A stretch of DNA of 64,000 nt, from positions 1 through 64,000 of the forward strand of contig CANQWM010000011.1 in NCBI GenBank assembly GCA_947627535.1, in the 5' to 3' direction. The position numbers and the translations under genes are program-made. This DNA comes from an uncultured Acetatifactor sp. Lineage in GTDB: Bacteria; Bacillota; Clostridia; Lachnospirales; Lachnospiraceae. Below the pieces are notes generated by a model, which saw only the letters and a list, made by a program, of their open reading frames with translations, searched no databases and was not told the origin of the DNA. Positions 36,060 through 45,600 of this stretch are shown here, piece after piece. Numbering within the stretch: position 1 is the stretch's first letter; each line of letters starts with the position of its first letter.

Positions 36060-37052
36060 ATGAAGTGGGTAAAATTCAAGATCAGAACAATCACGGATGC
36101 AGAGGACATTATTATCAGCACCCTTTACGATATGGGGCTGGAAGGCGCCCAGATCGAGGATAATGTGCCCCTGACGGCGCTGGAGAAGGAGCAGATGTTT
36201 GTGGATATTCTGCCAGAGGGGACAGAGGATGACGGGATCGCCTATCTGAGCTTCTTTGTGGAAGAGGGAGAGGACGGAAGGCTTGAAGTTTTGGGGAGGA
36301 AGACAGATGTGGATTCCCTGCTTGCCGATATCCGGAGAGAGCTGGATGGACTCCGCCAGTTCTGTGACATTGGCGACGGCTCCATTGCGGTGGAGGAGAC
36401 GCAGGATATCGACTGGATCAACAACTGGAAGCAGTATTTTCATCAGTTTTATGTCGACGATATCCTGGTGATTCCGTCCTGGGAGGATGTGAAGCCGGAG
36501 GACGAGGGAAAAACAGTGCTGCACATTGATCCCGGAACCGCTTTCGGAACAGGAAAGCATGAGACGACCCAGCTGTGTATCCGGCAGCTGAAAAAGTATG
36601 TTGCGCCGGATATGGAGGTGCTGGATGTGGGCACGGGAAGCGGGATTCTGTCGATCCTGTCCCTGATGTTCGGGGCGAATCATGCGGTGGGAACGGATAT
36701 CGACGTGTGCGCGGCGGAAGCTGTGGCGCAGAATTGTGAGGCCAATGGCATTGCGCCGGAACAATTTGAATGTATGATCGGTAATATTATCACGGAGAAA
36801 GAGGTTCAGGACAGGGTGGGGTACGACCGTTATGATATTGTCGCCGCCAATATTCTGGCGGAGGTATTGGTGCCTCTGGCTCCGGTGGCTGCGGCGGCCC
36901 TGAAAAAGGGCGGCATCTATATTATGTCCGGGATCATAGATGATAGGGAAGAGGTTGTGATCGAAGCCGTGAAGGCGGCCGGACTGACGGTGGCAGAGGT
37001 GACGCATCAGGGAGAATGGGTCAGCGTAACGGCCCGCAGGGAAGAAAACTAG
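36060..37052 (+). CDS. prmA: Ribosomal protein L11 methyltransferase
   Basis: 330 residues from the ATG at 36060 (GGGAGGAATC upstream). The N-terminal L11-recognition domain precedes a class I methyltransferase with LHIDPGTAFGTGKHETTQLC and VLDVGTGSGILSILSLMFGA, then VAANILAEVLVPLAP. It trimethylates L11 using SAM. Followed 11 bp later by rsmE, a common pair. Confidence 0.96.
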   Translation: MKWVKFKIRTITDAEDIIISTLYDMGLEGAQIEDNVPLTALEKEQMFVDILPEGTEDDGIAYLSFFVEEGEDGRLEVLGRKTDVDSLLADIRRELDGLRQFCDIGDGSIAVEETQDIDWINNWKQYFHQFYVDDILVIPSWEDVKPEDEGKTVLHIDPGTAFGTGKHETTQLCIRQLKKYVAPDMEVLDVGTGSGILSILSLMFGANHAVGTDIDVCAAEAVAQNCEANGIAPEQFECMIGNIITEKEVQDRVGYDRYDIVAANILAEVLVPLAPVAAAALKKGGIYIMSGIIDDREEVVIEAVKAAGLTVAEVTHQGEWVSVTARREEN

Positions 37053-37063
37053 GGGAAACGACT

Positions 37064-37816
37064 ATGTACCGGTTTTTTGTGGAAGCGTCCCAGATCAACT
37101 TAAATGACAAGCGTGTCATTGTGACGGGACCCGATGTCAATCATATCAGGAACGTTCTTCGTATGAGGCAGGGGGAGGAAATTTCCGTCAGCAACGGCGT
37201 GGACGGAAGGGAGTACCGGTGCGGGATCCTGACGCTGGAGCCGGACCGTGTCGTGTGCGAACTGCGTTTTATTAAGGAGGACGGCGTGGAGCTGCCGTCC
37301 AGGGTGTACCTGTTTCAGGCCCTCCCCAAGGCGGACAAGATGGAGATGATTATACAGAAGGCGGTGGAGCTGGGCGTATACCGGATCATCCCCTTTACCG
37401 CGAAACGCTGCGTGGCGAAGCCGGACGAGAAGAAAGCGGCCGTAAAGACCGCGAGATGGCAGGGAATAGCGGAGGCGGCCGCAAAACAGAGCAGGCGGGC
37501 CGTGATCCCGCAGGTCACGGAGATCAAGAGCCTCCGGCAGGCGGTGGAACTGGCATCTGACATGGATGTCAGATTAATTCCCTATGAGCTGGCGGAAGGA
37601 ATGGAAAAGACAAGGAAAATGATCGACAGCCTTATACCGGGGCAGAGCGTGGCGGTATTGATCGGGCCGGAGGGCGGCTTTGAGGAGACGGAGATAAAAG
37701 AAGCGATCCGGTACGGGATTGAGCCGGTAACGCTGGGAAAACGGATCTTACGCACGGAGACGGCGGGCATGACGGTGCTTTCCTGGATCATGTACCGGCT
37801 GGAAGGAAGCCTCTGA
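37064..37816 (+). CDS. rsmE: 16S rRNA (uracil-1498-N3)-methyltransferase
   Basis: 250 residues. PUA-like N-terminus (GPDVNHIRNVLRMRQGEEIS) and SPOUT methyltransferase core with the trefoil-knot motifs IGPEGGFEETEI and TLGKRILRTETAGM. It methylates U1498 of 16S rRNA. Operon with prmA. Confidence 0.96.
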   Translation: MYRFFVEASQINLNDKRVIVTGPDVNHIRNVLRMRQGEEISVSNGVDGREYRCGILTLEPDRVVCELRFIKEDGVELPSRVYLFQALPKADKMEMIIQKAVELGVYRIIPFTAKRCVAKPDEKKAAVKTARWQGIAEAAAKQSRRAVIPQVTEIKSLRQAVELASDMDVRLIPYELAEGMEKTRKMIDSLIPGQSVAVLIGPEGGFEETEIKEAIRYGIEPVTLGKRILRTETAGMTVLSWIMYRLEGSL

Positions 37817-37888
37817 CAACGGCCGGTCCCTCCTGTACGCGGAGAATACCGGGCTGCCGCGGCGTCCTGCGCCATTAGACGACAAACA

Positions 37889-37918
37889 TTGACAAGGACA
37901 GCGGTTCCCACATATGCT
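37889..37918 (+). promoter_or_regulatory. Promoter of the cysteine desulfurase gene
   Basis: TTGACA at 37889 and TATGCT at 37913 with 18-bp spacing. Confidence 0.55.
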
Positions 37919-37971
37919 ATTAATAAAAGAAATATGCTGCTGAATTTTCAGCTTTGGAAATGGAGGAGATC

Positions 37972-39144
37972 ATGGAAGTATATTTGGACAATTCCGCCAC
38001 TACCCGGGTGCTTCCTGAAGCGGCGGAATTGGTGACAAAAATAATGTGTGAAGACTACGGAAACCCTTCCAGTCTTCATACCAAGGGTGTGCAGGCCGAA
38101 CAGTATCTGCGCTATGCCAGGCAGACCATTGCGGGACTGCTGAAGGCGGGGGAAAAGGAGATTTTTTTTACCTCCGGCGGAACGGAGTCTGACAACATGG
38201 CGCTGATGGGCTGCGCTTTTGCGAACCGGAGACGGGGAAACCATCTAATCACAACCCGGATCGAGCACCCCGCCGTGCTGCAGACCATGCGCTATCTGGA
38301 GTCCGTGGGATTCCGGGTGACGTATCTGCCTGTGGACGGCACAGGCAGGATCCTGCTGGAGGATTTACAGCGCGCAATGTCGGGGGATACCATTCTGGTA
38401 TCCATTATGCACACCAATAACGAGGTGGGTTCTCTGCAGCCTGTGGCGGAGGCAGGCGCTCTGATCAAGCGCATGAATCCGGATACGCTGTTTTTCGTGG
38501 ATGCGGTTCAGGGATTCGGCAAAGCCCGGATCTGCCCGAAAAAAATGGGGATCGATCTGCTCTCCGCCAGCGGGCATAAGATTCACGGGCCCAAGGGAAC
38601 CGGCATTCTTTATATCAGAGATAAAGTGAAGCTTCAGCCTATCCTTCACGGCGGAGGACAGCAGATGAACTTAAGATCCGGCACGGACAATGTGCCGGGG
38701 GCGGCCGGAATGGCAAAGGCGGCGGAGCTGGTGTACGCCCATTTTGACGAGGATATAGAGAGACTGCGCCAGTGCAAGCGCCGTCTGATCCAGGGCCTGG
38801 AAGAACTGGACGGTGTCAGGATCAACGGCCTGCTGCCGGGCCATCCCGACGGGGAGGGAACGGCGCCCCATATTGTCAGCGCTTCCTTCCGGGATGTGCG
38901 CAGCGAGGTGCTGCTCCATGCATTGGAGGAAAAAGGGATCTATGTATCCGCCGGGAGCGCCTGCTCCGCCCGCAAGCCCCAGCCTTCCGCGACGCTGCGG
39001 GCGATGGGCGTGGAAAGCTGGATGCTGGAGTCCACTGTGCGCTTCAGCTTTTCCGTATATACCACAATGGAAGAAATAGACTATACATTACAGACGATTT
39101 ATGATAAGATTCCTATGCTGCGCAAATATACAAGGCGCGGATAG
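37972..39144 (+). CDS. Cysteine desulfurase (NifS/IscS family)
   Basis: 390 residues from the ATG at 37972 (TGGAGGAGATC upstream). VYLDNSATTRVLPEAAEL, FTSGGTESDNMALMG, the PLP lysine in SASGHKIHGPKGTG, and the catalytic cysteine in AGSACSARKP are present. It removes sulfur from cysteine as a persulfide. Its position directly before thiI matches the NifZ/ThiI pair of Bacillus, so it probably feeds 4-thiouridine synthesis and perhaps thiazole, rather than general Fe-S assembly. Confidence 0.93.
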   Translation: MEVYLDNSATTRVLPEAAELVTKIMCEDYGNPSSLHTKGVQAEQYLRYARQTIAGLLKAGEKEIFFTSGGTESDNMALMGCAFANRRRGNHLITTRIEHPAVLQTMRYLESVGFRVTYLPVDGTGRILLEDLQRAMSGDTILVSIMHTNNEVGSLQPVAEAGALIKRMNPDTLFFVDAVQGFGKARICPKKMGIDLLSASGHKIHGPKGTGILYIRDKVKLQPILHGGGQQMNLRSGTDNVPGAAGMAKAAELVYAHFDEDIERLRQCKRRLIQGLEELDGVRINGLLPGHPDGEGTAPHIVSASFRDVRSEVLLHALEEKGIYVSAGSACSARKPQPSATLRAMGVESWMLESTVRFSFSVYTTMEEIDYTLQTIYDKIPMLRKYTRRG

Positions 39145-39167
39145 CAGACAGGGGAAGGAAGAGCTTC

Positions 39168-39190
39168 GGGCCGGCATGTCCTGCCGGCCC
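39168..39190 (+). other. Strong hairpin between desulfurase gene and thiI
   Basis: GGGCCGGCA and TGCCGGCCC form a perfect 9-bp stem over TGTCC. There is no T run, so it may be an mRNA-stability or processing element. Confidence 0.5.
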
Positions 39191-39231
39191 GGGAACAGGA
39201 TATATAGGCCCGGGGCCGGGACGAGGTGGAT

Positions 39232-40410
39232 ATGTTTACAGCTTTTTTGATCAAATATGCCGAGATCGGGGTAAAGGGAAACAACAGGTATCTTTTTGAG
39301 GATGCCCTGGTGCGTCAGATCCGGTTTGCCTTGACAAAATGCGAGGGAGAGTTTGAGGTCCGGAAGAATCAGGGCCGCATTTACGTGGAAGCTTTGGGAG
39401 AGTTCGACTATGACGAAACCGTGGACAGGCTTCGGCACGTCTTTGGCATCTCCGGCATCTGCCCTATGGTGTATGTGGAAGACGAGGGCTTTGAAAAATT
39501 ATGTGACACGATTGTCAGATATATAGGGGAGGTGTATCCCGACCGCAGCAGGACGTTTAAGGTGAACGCAAGGCGGGCGAGAAAAAATTATCCGAAGGAA
39601 TCCATGGAGATCAACGCGGATTTGGGAGAAGCGATTCTAAGCGCCTATCCGGAGATGAAGGTGGATGTACACAGGCCTGAAATCATGCTGAATGTGGAAA
39701 TCCGGGAAAAGATCTACATTTATTCCATTGAAATACCGGGTCCCGGGGGAATGCCCGTAGGCACCGGCGGGAAGGCGATGCTGCTTCTTTCCGGCGGGAT
39801 CGATTCCCCGGTGGCGGGATATATGATCGCAAAGCGGGGTGTGAAGATCGACGCCGTCTATTTTCACGCGCCGCCCTATACCAGCGAACGGGCAAAACAG
39901 AAAGTGGTGGATCTGGCCAGAATCGTCTCAGGGTATACCGGGCCTGTTTACCTTCACGTGATCAACTTTACGGATATCCAGCTTTATATTCATGAAAAGT
40001 GCCCCCATGAGGAGCTCACTGTCATCATGCGCCGTTATATGATGCGGATCGCGGAGCATATCGCGAAGGAAACGGGGTGTCTCGGACTGATCACAGGGGA
40101 GAGTATCGGGCAGGTGGCATCTCAGACCATGCATTCCCTGGCAGCCACGAACGAAGTCTGCAGCCTGCCGGTGTACAGGCCCTTGATCGGCTTTGACAAG
40201 CAGGAGATCGTAGCCGTTGCGGACCGGATCGGCTCTTACGAGACCTCCATTCTGCCTTATGAGGACTGCTGCACGATCTTTGTGGCAAAGCATCCCGTGA
40301 CGAAGCCCAATCTGAATGTGATCCGCAGACATGAGCATCATCTTGACGAAAAAATCGGGGAACTGGTGAAGACAGCTCTGGAGACGGACGAGCTGATCGT
40401 TGTGGAATAA
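39232..40410 (+). CDS. thiI: tRNA 4-thiouridine synthase
   Basis: 392 residues from the ATG at 39232 (GAGGTGGAT upstream). Ferredoxin-like and THUMP domains (KYAEIGVKGNNRYLFEDALV) are followed by a PP-loop ATPase with SGGIDSPVAGYMIAKRG, and ITGESIGQVASQT. The C-terminal rhodanese domain of the E. coli enzyme is missing, as is usual in Firmicutes. It adenylates U8 of tRNA and inserts sulfur delivered by the desulfurase upstream. Confidence 0.96.
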   Translation: MFTAFLIKYAEIGVKGNNRYLFEDALVRQIRFALTKCEGEFEVRKNQGRIYVEALGEFDYDETVDRLRHVFGISGICPMVYVEDEGFEKLCDTIVRYIGEVYPDRSRTFKVNARRARKNYPKESMEINADLGEAILSAYPEMKVDVHRPEIMLNVEIREKIYIYSIEIPGPGGMPVGTGGKAMLLLSGGIDSPVAGYMIAKRGVKIDAVYFHAPPYTSERAKQKVVDLARIVSGYTGPVYLHVINFTDIQLYIHEKCPHEELTVIMRRYMMRIAEHIAKETGCLGLITGESIGQVASQTMHSLAATNEVCSLPVYRPLIGFDKQEIVAVADRIGSYETSILPYEDCCTIFVAKHPVTKPNLNVIRRHEHHLDEKIGELVKTALETDELIVVE

Positions 40411-40447
40411 AAAAGGATCCCAAAGGGGCGATGCCCCCTGGAATCCT
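40411..40447 (-). terminator. Terminator of the HPr-like gene (possibly bidirectional)
   Basis: On the minus strand GGATTCCAGGGGGC and GCCCCTTTGGGATCC form a stem followed by TTTTTT. It starts right after the thiI stop and may serve both converging genes. Confidence 0.75.
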
Positions 40448-40512
40448 CTCTCAGCTCTGCTTGTTGTGTCATCGGCTTTGCAGTAAGTACACGGTATACG
40501 CCGCAGCCGGCT

Positions 40513-40743
40513 TTAGATCAGGTAAGGCTTCAGGATCTCCAGAACTTCATCCGCGCCGTCTTCGGCATGAATGTTCAGGTCGATGGGCTTGGAGAGATCC
40601 AGACTGAAAATGCCCATAATGGATTTCGCGTCAATCACATATCTGCCGGATACCAGATCAAAGTCGTAATCAAATTTGGTGACGTCGTTGACAAAGGATT
40701 TTACCTTGTCAATGGAATTTAATGAAATCTGTACTGTTTTCAT
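40513..40743 (-). CDS. HPr-like protein without phospho-histidine
   Basis: 76 residues from the ATG at 40743 (AAGGAGG upstream). YVIDAKSIMGIFSLDLS matches the HPr region around Ser46, and the length and helix order fit HPr. The N-terminal GLHARPA motif with His15 is missing (residues there read LNSIDKVKSFVND). It is therefore probably a regulator or orphan homologue, not a phosphocarrier. Divergent from mtaB. Confidence 0.75.
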   Translation of the reverse strand: MKTVQISLNSIDKVKSFVNDVTKFDYDFDLVSGRYVIDAKSIMGIFSLDLSKPIDLNIHAEDGADEVLEILKPYLI

Positions 40744-40843
40744 CGCGTTTACCTCCTTGTCAGTTTCATACCTTCCCATACATATTAACGGCACAAGACA
40801 TAAAAGTCAAGGAAAAAACAGTACAAAAAACAGGAGCATTTCC

Positions 40844-42250
40844 ATGAAAAAAGCAGCATTTCGCACGCTTGGTTGCAAGGTCAATTCTTATGAGACGGAA
40901 GTGATGATGCAAAAACTACAGGAAAAGGGATATCAGATTGTGCCCTTTGATGAAATCGCGGATGTATATATTGTCAATACCTGCACGGTCACAAACATTG
41001 CGGACAGAAAGAGCCGGCAGATGCTTCATCGGGCAAAACAGAAAAATCCGGACGCGGTGGTAGTGGCGGCAGGATGTTATGTGCAGACCGGCGCCGACAG
41101 CATGGAAAAAGACCACAGCGTGGATCTTGTCATAGGAAACAACCGGAAGAAGGATATCGCAGGGATTCTGGAAAAATATTTTGCGGAGCGGGAAGAACGG
41201 GGGGCGCTTTCCGCGGCCGTTGACGGCTGCGAACCGGCGGACAAGACGCTGGGCGGCTTAACGGTGGTGGATATCGCCCATGCATCCGAGTACGAAGAGA
41301 TGCAGCTGAAGCAGACTCTGGAGCACACCAGAGCCTATATCAAGATACAGGACGGCTGTAACCAGTTCTGTTCTTACTGTGCGATTCCTCTTGCCAGAGG
41401 GCGGGTCCGCAGCCGCAGGGCGGAGGATATCCTGCGGGAGATTCGGGGGATGACCGAAAGAGGATACAGGGAGGTAGTGCTTACCGGCATCCATATCAGC
41501 TCTTACGGCATGGACCTCCAGGGGGAGAAAACCGCCCAGGCACCGCTGCTGGATCTGCTGGAGCAGATTCATGAGACACAGGGGCTGGAGCGGATCCGGC
41601 TGGGATCTCTGGAGCCAAGGATCATCACGGAAGAAACTGCCCGGAGACTGAAGGCGCTGCCGAAAGTCTGCCCTCATTTCCATCTTTCCCTTCAGAGCGG
41701 ATGTGACGCCACCCTGAAACGGATGAATAGACATTACACTTCCCGGGAATACTATGAAAGTGTGGAACAGCTGCGCAGAGCTTTTGACTGCCCCGCCATC
41801 ACAACGGATGTCATTGTGGGCTTTCCCGGGGAGACGGAAGAGGAATTTCTTACCACGGAAAATTTTCTGAAGGCGGTGGGATTTTACGAGATGCATATTT
41901 TTAAGTATTCCAGGAGAAACGGCACTGCGGCGGCAAAAATGCCCGGACAGGTATCGGAGGAGATAAAGACCAGACGAAGCGGCATCCTCCTGGAACTGGA
42001 AAAAGAGCAGTCCAGGCAGTTCCGCAGCCATTACATAGGGAAATGCGCGGAGATACTGATAGAAGAAAAAAAGACGGTCCGGGACCGGGAGTATCTTCTG
42101 GGCCATACCGGAGATTATGTAAAGATCGCTCTGGACGCCGGAGAGGGAGCACAAAAGAGCGGCCGGCTGCAGACGGTATCTGTAAAGGATTTCCTGACGG
42201 ACGAAATCCTGCTTGGGGAGGAGACCTGCCGGACACCCGGTATGAAATAA
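40844..42250 (+). CDS. mtaB: tRNA t6A37 methylthiotransferase
   Basis: 468 residues from the ATG at 40844 (CAGGAGC upstream). The N-terminal methylthiotransferase domain has its cluster cysteines in LGCKVNSYE, VNTCTVT and AAGCYVQ. The radical SAM core has CNQFCSYCAIP and GFPGETEEEF. A C-terminal TRAM-like part is present. It converts t6A37 to ms2t6A in tRNAs reading ANN codons. Confidence 0.95.
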   Translation: MKKAAFRTLGCKVNSYETEVMMQKLQEKGYQIVPFDEIADVYIVNTCTVTNIADRKSRQMLHRAKQKNPDAVVVAAGCYVQTGADSMEKDHSVDLVIGNNRKKDIAGILEKYFAEREERGALSAAVDGCEPADKTLGGLTVVDIAHASEYEEMQLKQTLEHTRAYIKIQDGCNQFCSYCAIPLARGRVRSRRAEDILREIRGMTERGYREVVLTGIHISSYGMDLQGEKTAQAPLLDLLEQIHETQGLERIRLGSLEPRIITEETARRLKALPKVCPHFHLSLQSGCDATLKRMNRHYTSREYYESVEQLRRAFDCPAITTDVIVGFPGETEEEFLTTENFLKAVGFYEMHIFKYSRRNGTAAAKMPGQVSEEIKTRRSGILLELEKEQSRQFRSHYIGKCAEILIEEKKTVRDREYLLGHTGDYVKIALDAGEGAQKSGRLQTVSVKDFLTDEILLGEETCRTPGMK

Positions 42251-42386
42251 GCAGCCCGCGGCAGGGGAAGAAACCGATTGATTTTCCCGGATTGAATTTT
42301 CCGGTCAAATGAGTTATGATAGAAAGGTAAAAAACGGGCAATGTTGTCAGGCCGCCTGGTGGGCTGGTCAGAAAATGGGGATCACT

Positions 42387-42650
42387 ATGCAGGACTTGGA
42401 AAATACACAGTATTTCAAAGTGGAGACCGAACCTGAAACCGGCGCGAAGCTGGTCCTTTCGGCAGTATATGAAGCGCTTACCGAGAAGGGATACAATCCG
42501 GTGAATCAGATTGTGGGATACATCATGAGCGGAGACCCCACCTATATCACCAGCCATAAAAATGCCAGAAGCCTGATTATGAAGGTAGAACGGGACGAGC
42601 TGGTGGAAGAGCTTCTGACAGAGTACATCGCGTCCAAGGGCTGGCGTTGA
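42387..42650 (+). CDS. ireB: IreB family regulatory phosphoprotein
   Basis: 87 residues. ATG at 42387 gives the usual IreB N-terminus ([10 protein letters not shown], with the Thr that is phosphorylated in this family); an ATG at 42375 would add four residues. [20 protein letters not shown] and [12 protein letters not shown] are conserved. In Enterococcus IreB is a target of the IreK Ser/Thr kinase that controls cephalosporin resistance. The order ireB-ruvX-DUF1292 is widespread in Firmicutes. Confidence 0.93.
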   Translation: MQDLENTQYFKVETEPETGAKLVLSAVYEALTEKGYNPVNQIVGYIMSGDPTYITSHKNARSLIMKVERDELVEELLTEYIASKGWR

Positions 42651-42664
42651 ACAGGAGGAATTCC

Positions 42665-43105
42665 ATGCGGATCATGGGTCTTGATTTCGGCTCCAAAACG
42701 GTGGGAGTGGCGGTCAGCGACAGCCTGCTTTTGACGGCGCAGGGCGTTGAGATCATCCGCCGCAGCAGGGAAAGCAAGCTGAGGCAGACACTGGCCAGGA
42801 TTGAAGAGCTGATCCTGGAGTATGAGGTACAGGAGATCGTGCTTGGCTGTCCAAAGCATATGAACGGCACAGAAGGTGTGCGCGTGGAACTGACGGAAGA
42901 ATTCAAAGAAAAGCTGGAGCGCAGAACGGGACTGCCGGTTTTTTTGTGGGATGAGCGGCTGACTACCGTTGCGGCGGACAGGACCATGATGGAGGCCGGT
43001 GTCCGCAGGGAGAACAGAAAAGAATATGTGGACAAGATAGCCGCCACCCTGATTCTGCAGGGATATCTTGACAGAAGGCGCAATGCGCAGGAAGCGGCGG
43101 AATGA
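42665..43105 (+). CDS. ruvX: RuvX/YqgF-family nuclease
   Basis: 146 residues from the ATG at 42665 (ACAGGAGG upstream). RNase H-like fold with [40 protein letters not shown]. The family has been described as a Holliday junction resolvase and as the nuclease maturing the 16S rRNA 5-prime end; the latter is the better supported cellular role. Confidence 0.94.
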   Translation: MRIMGLDFGSKTVGVAVSDSLLLTAQGVEIIRRSRESKLRQTLARIEELILEYEVQEIVLGCPKHMNGTEGVRVELTEEFKEKLERRTGLPVFLWDERLTTVAADRTMMEAGVRRENRKEYVDKIAATLILQGYLDRRRNAQEAAE

Positions 43106-43377
43106 GAGGAAATATGAGCAGACTGGAAAAGATCACGTTTAACCCTCACGGGGAGGAGCCGGTGGATTTCTTTGTCCTGGAGCAGACAAGGATCGGCGGT
43201 TTTAATTATATACTGGTGACGGATTTTGAAGAGGGGGACGGAGAGGCTCTCATCCTAAAGGACATTTCCAAAGACGGCGAAGAGGAAAGTGTGTTTACAG
43301 TGGTGTCTGACGATGAGGAGCTTGCGGCCGTAGCGGGCGTTTTTGAGAATATGCTTGACGACGTGAAGTTTGTCTGA
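43102..43377 (+). CDS. DUF1292 protein
   Basis: 91 residues; start ATG overlaps the ruvX stop (ATGA) with AGGAAG 7 bp upstream. An internal ATG at 43114 is a possible start. [18 protein letters not shown] and [18 protein letters not shown] match the YrzB/DUF1292 family, small acidic proteins of unknown function. Confidence 0.9.
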   Translation: MRGNMSRLEKITFNPHGEEPVDFFVLEQTRIGGFNYILVTDFEEGDGEALILKDISKDGEEESVFTVVSDDEELAAVAGVFENMLDDVKFV

Positions 43378-43432
43378 GTCTGCGCGCAGGGGGGACTGTG
43401 CACCGCGCGGGACAGAAACGGGAAATACAAAA

Positions 43433-43903
43433 ATGGCAGTGGACAGAGAACAGTTTAACCGCTTATTGAAAGAAAAAGGGCTGAAGGTCACCCGCCAAAG
43501 GGTTCTTGTGCTGGAGGCGATTGCTTCCCGCCCGGAAGCGCATCTGACTGCCGAGGAAATTTATGATCTGGTAAAGGTAAGCTATCCCGAGATTGGGCTG
43601 GCTACTGTTTATAGAACCATACAGCTGCTGAATGAGCTGCATCTGATCGACCGGATCAGCTTTGATGACGGTTTCGTCCGCTATGAAATGGGGAATGTAC
43701 ATGGCGGCGGGAAAATGCATCGTCATCATCATCTGATCTGTTTGAAATGCGGCAGGGTGATCTCCTTCAGAGACGATCTGCTGGAGGAGCTGGAGAAGAA
43801 GATCACCGCCACTGCCGGATTTCGGGTTGTGGATCACGAAGTCAAGCTCTACGGCTACTGTGTAGAATGTGGAGGAGATTTCATTGAAGAAAAAAGAGAA
43901 TAA
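43433..43903 (+). CDS. Fur-family metal-dependent regulator
   Basis: 156 residues. The winged helix (LKVTRQRVLVLEAIASRPEA, TVYRTIQLLNELHLID) and the metal sites HRHHHLICLKCGRVI and YGYCVECG are present. The two CxxC pairs form a structural zinc site. Whether it senses iron, zinc or peroxide cannot be decided. The ribosome binding site (GGGAAA) is weak. The end of the gene overlaps the RNase J start by 20 bases. Confidence 0.9.
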   Translation: MAVDREQFNRLLKEKGLKVTRQRVLVLEAIASRPEAHLTAEEIYDLVKVSYPEIGLATVYRTIQLLNELHLIDRISFDDGFVRYEMGNVHGGGKMHRHHHLICLKCGRVISFRDDLLEELEKKITATAGFRVVDHEVKLYGYCVECGGDFIEEKRE

Positions 43904-45557
43904 CAGTGCGTCCAGGCTGAAGATCATCCCACTGGGGGGCCTGGAGCAAATCGGCATGAACATTACTGCCTTCGAGTATGAAGACAGTATCCTTGTGGTG
44001 GACTGCGGTCTCTCCTTTCCTGCCGACGACATGCTGGGAATCGATCTTGTGATTCCCGATGTAACGTACCTGAAGGAACACATCGACAAGGTGAAGGGGT
44101 TTGTCATCACCCACGGGCATGAGGACCACATCGGGGCTCTGCCCTATGTGCTCCGCGAGATCAATGTGCCTGTCTATGCCACCAGGCTGACTATGGGGAT
44201 CATTGAAAATAAACTGCGGGAGCATAACCTGATGCAGAACACCAGGCGCAAGGTGGTAAAGTTCGGCCAGTCCATCAACCTTGGCCAGTTCCGGGTGGAG
44301 TTCATCAAGACCAACCACAGCATTGTGGACGCCGCGGCGCTTGCCATCTATTCCCCGGCGGGGGTGGTGGTGCATACCGGCGACTTTAAGGTGGATTATA
44401 CGCCCGTGTTTGGGGACGCCATCGACCTCCAGCGCTTTGCGGAGATCGGAAAGAAGGGTGTGCTGGCCCTGATGTGCGATTCCACCAACGCGGAACGGCC
44501 CGGGTTCACGCCGTCGGAGAGAACGGTGGGCCGGACCTTCGACACGCTCTTTGAGGAGCATAAGAACACGAGGATTTTTGTGGCGACCTTCGCCTCCAAT
44601 GTGGACAGGGTCCAGCAGATCATCAATTCCGCTTACAAATTTGGGCGGAAGGTGTGTGTGGAAGGCCGCAGCATGGTCAGTATCATCGAGACGGCCCGGA
44701 ACCTGGAGTGCATCAGCATTCCGGACAACACGCTGATCGAGATTGACCAGATGAAAAATTATCCGGACGAGCAGCAGGTCATCATCACCACCGGCAGCCA
44801 GGGGGAGAGTATGGCGGCCTTAAGCCGCATGGCCAGCGGCATGCACCGCAAGATCACGATCGGGGCGGGAGACACCGTGATTTTTTCCTCCAACCCCATC
44901 CCAGGCAACGAAAAATCGGTGACGAAGGTCATAAACGATCTGCTGATCAAGGGGGCCGATGTGGTATTTCAGGATGCCCATGTATCCGGACATGCCTGTC
45001 AGGAGGAAATTAAACTGCTCTATACCCTGATCCGACCCAAATACGCGATTCCTGTCCACGGTGAGTTCAAGCACTTGAAAGCGCAGGCGAAGATCGCACA
45101 GAGCCTTGGCATAGAGAAGGAAAATATTTTTATCCTTTCCTCCGGGGAAGTGCTGGAGCTGGACAATAACGGCGCCGGCGTAACGGGGAAAGTACCGGTG
45201 GGCGCCATCTTGGTAGACGGTCTCGGCGTGGGGGATGTGGGAAACGTGGTGCTCAGAGACCGCCAGCATCTGGCGGAGGACGGGATCATGATCGTCGTGA
45301 TGAGTCTGGAGAAGGCCAGCGGCCAGCTGGTTGCGGGGCCGGATATCGTGTCAAGGGGATTTGTGTATGTGAAAGAGTCGGATGAGCTGATCGAAGAGGC
45401 CCGCCATACGGTGGACGACGCGCTGCAAAGATGCCTTGACAGAGGGATCACCGACTGGGGAAAGCTGAAGAATACCACAAAAGACGCGCTCAGTGATTAT
45501 GTCTGGAAGAAGACAAAACGCCGCCCCATGATCCTTCCCATTATCATGGAGGTATAA
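43884..45557 (+). CDS. rnjA: Ribonuclease J
   Basis: 557 residues. The start is a TTG at 43884 with GGAGGAG 6 bp before it, both inside the 3-prime end of the fur-family gene; the ATG at 43869 lies before that binding site. Metallo-beta-lactamase motif THGHEDHIGALPY, beta-CASP region with CDSTNAERPGFTPSE, and PVHGEFKHLKAQAKIA. It is a 5-prime exo- and endonuclease for mRNA decay and rRNA maturation. Whether it is the J1 or J2 type is not certain. Confidence 0.95.
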   Translation: MKKKENNSASRLKIIPLGGLEQIGMNITAFEYEDSILVVDCGLSFPADDMLGIDLVIPDVTYLKEHIDKVKGFVITHGHEDHIGALPYVLREINVPVYATRLTMGIIENKLREHNLMQNTRRKVVKFGQSINLGQFRVEFIKTNHSIVDAAALAIYSPAGVVVHTGDFKVDYTPVFGDAIDLQRFAEIGKKGVLALMCDSTNAERPGFTPSERTVGRTFDTLFEEHKNTRIFVATFASNVDRVQQIINSAYKFGRKVCVEGRSMVSIIETARNLECISIPDNTLIEIDQMKNYPDEQQVIITTGSQGESMAALSRMASGMHRKITIGAGDTVIFSSNPIPGNEKSVTKVINDLLIKGADVVFQDAHVSGHACQEEIKLLYTLIRPKYAIPVHGEFKHLKAQAKIAQSLGIEKENIFILSSGEVLELDNNGAGVTGKVPVGAILVDGLGVGDVGNVVLRDRQHLAEDGIMIVVMSLEKASGQLVAGPDIVSRGFVYVKESDELIEEARHTVDDALQRCLDRGITDWGKLKNTTKDALSDYVWKKTKRRPMILPIIMEV

Positions 45558-45600
45558 GTCTGAAAACAGAAAATTTTCAGCCAAGGAAACGGAGTAAAGC

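Noticed and set aside
39168-39190. Terminator between the desulfurase gene and thiI
   Set aside because: The stem is strong but no T run follows; the two genes are expected to be cotranscribed.
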